A DNA stretch of 49,540 nt. It comes from JAJPXC01 sp964510535 (lineage in GTDB: Bacteria > Bacteroidota > Bacteroidia > Bacteroidales > Muribaculaceae). The stretch lies in contig CAZECG010000017.1 in assembly GCA_964510535.1 (NCBI GenBank), forward strand, positions 1-49,540, written 5' to 3'. The position numbers and the translations under genes are program-made. Shown piece by piece: positions 49,475 to 49,540 of the stretch (positions are counted from its first letter, which is position 1; every line of letters begins with the position of its first letter). The notes beneath the pieces were generated by a model that was not told the origin of the DNA, did no database searches, and worked only from the letters and a program-made list of their open reading frames with translations.

Positions 49475-49480
49475 CTTATC

Positions 49481-49519
49481 AAGCCCCTTGACAGCGTTTG
49501 CCGTCAAAGGGCTTTTTTT
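49481..49519 (+). terminator. Terminator after tRNA-Met
   Basis: AAGCCCCTTGAC (49481-49492) pairs with GTCAAAGGGCTT (one mismatch) around a ten-base loop and is followed by a run of T. A classic intrinsic terminator seven bases after the tRNA. Confidence 0.85.
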
Positions 49520-49540
49520 CGGCGCACAATAAAATAGCGG

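Noticed and set aside
1..49540. CRISPR arrays, insertion sequences, integrases, phage genes, toxin-antitoxin pairs
   Set aside because: No repeated spacers, transposase motifs, attachment-site structure or recognisable toxin/antitoxin pair was found; the window reads as core chromosome.

Overview
The window is an ordinary, densely packed chromosomal segment of a Bacteroidales bacterium, most likely a gut Muribaculaceae-type genome. The family-level placement is inference from protein style and gene order; the order-level placement rests on several observations. Promoters use the Bacteroidota -7 box TAnnTTTG, with a TTTG -33 box about 20 bases upstream. Shine-Dalgarno sequences are not obvious. 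ClpC, HtpG, GyrA, OmpP1-like and PorT-like proteins have Bacteroidales character. One secreted protein ends in the NLQGVRV...GLYI tail typical of this order. No phage, insertion sequence, CRISPR array, integrase or plasmid gene was seen.

Layout. 1-2.2 kb: a small membrane protein cut by the window edge, a frameshifted secreted-protein gene, and gdhA. 2.2-8.35 kb: a thiamine operon thiD-thiS-tenI/thiE2-thiE-thiG-thiC-thiH on the minus strand, behind a TPP riboswitch and a clear promoter; thiF is missing from it. 8.4-10.7 kb: lptG/lptF-type permease and tgt. 10.9-16.8 kb (plus): an M3 peptidase, a 690-base gap holding a terminator and a possible gene remnant, a Trp/Gly/Arg-rich secreted protein, and an OmpP1/FadL-type porin. 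16.8-19.0 kb (minus): agmatine deiminase and N-carbamoylputrescine amidase (putrescine synthesis) with a small acidic protein. 19.1-21.1 kb: secreted beta-sandwich protein, DUF4136-like lipoprotein, small conserved protein. 21.2-25.9 kb (minus): htpG and clpC. 26.1-30 kb (plus): gyrA and a TPR protein.

30-34 kb (plus): DUF1599 protein, DoxX-like protein with a thioredoxin-like tail, tpiA, SPOR protein, folE. 33.9-37 kb (minus): a hemerythrin/LuxR-type pair, then rplY-pth-S4 protein. 37-40 kb: a broken small ORF, a GNAT acetyltransferase, a PorT-like barrel, and an ECF sigma factor followed by a four-helix membrane protein. 40.1-44.2 kb (plus): pyrB-pyrI, flavin reductase, glyA, plsC. 44.2-49.2 kb (minus): a small membrane protein, dxs, trkA, trkH. 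The right end carries tRNA-Met(CAT) with promoter and terminator.

Most genes are housekeeping: cofactor synthesis (thiamine, folate), isoprenoid precursors, pyrimidine and one-carbon metabolism, proteostasis, potassium uptake and translation. I do not see a clear new multi-gene system. The best leads are the DUF1599/DoxX pair (an internally duplicated protein beside a membrane protein with a cysteine-less thioredoxin-like domain), the hemerythrin/LuxR pair with a degenerate receiver, the thiamine operon lacking thiF, and the free-standing tandem beta-sandwich protein with a conserved C-terminal tail.
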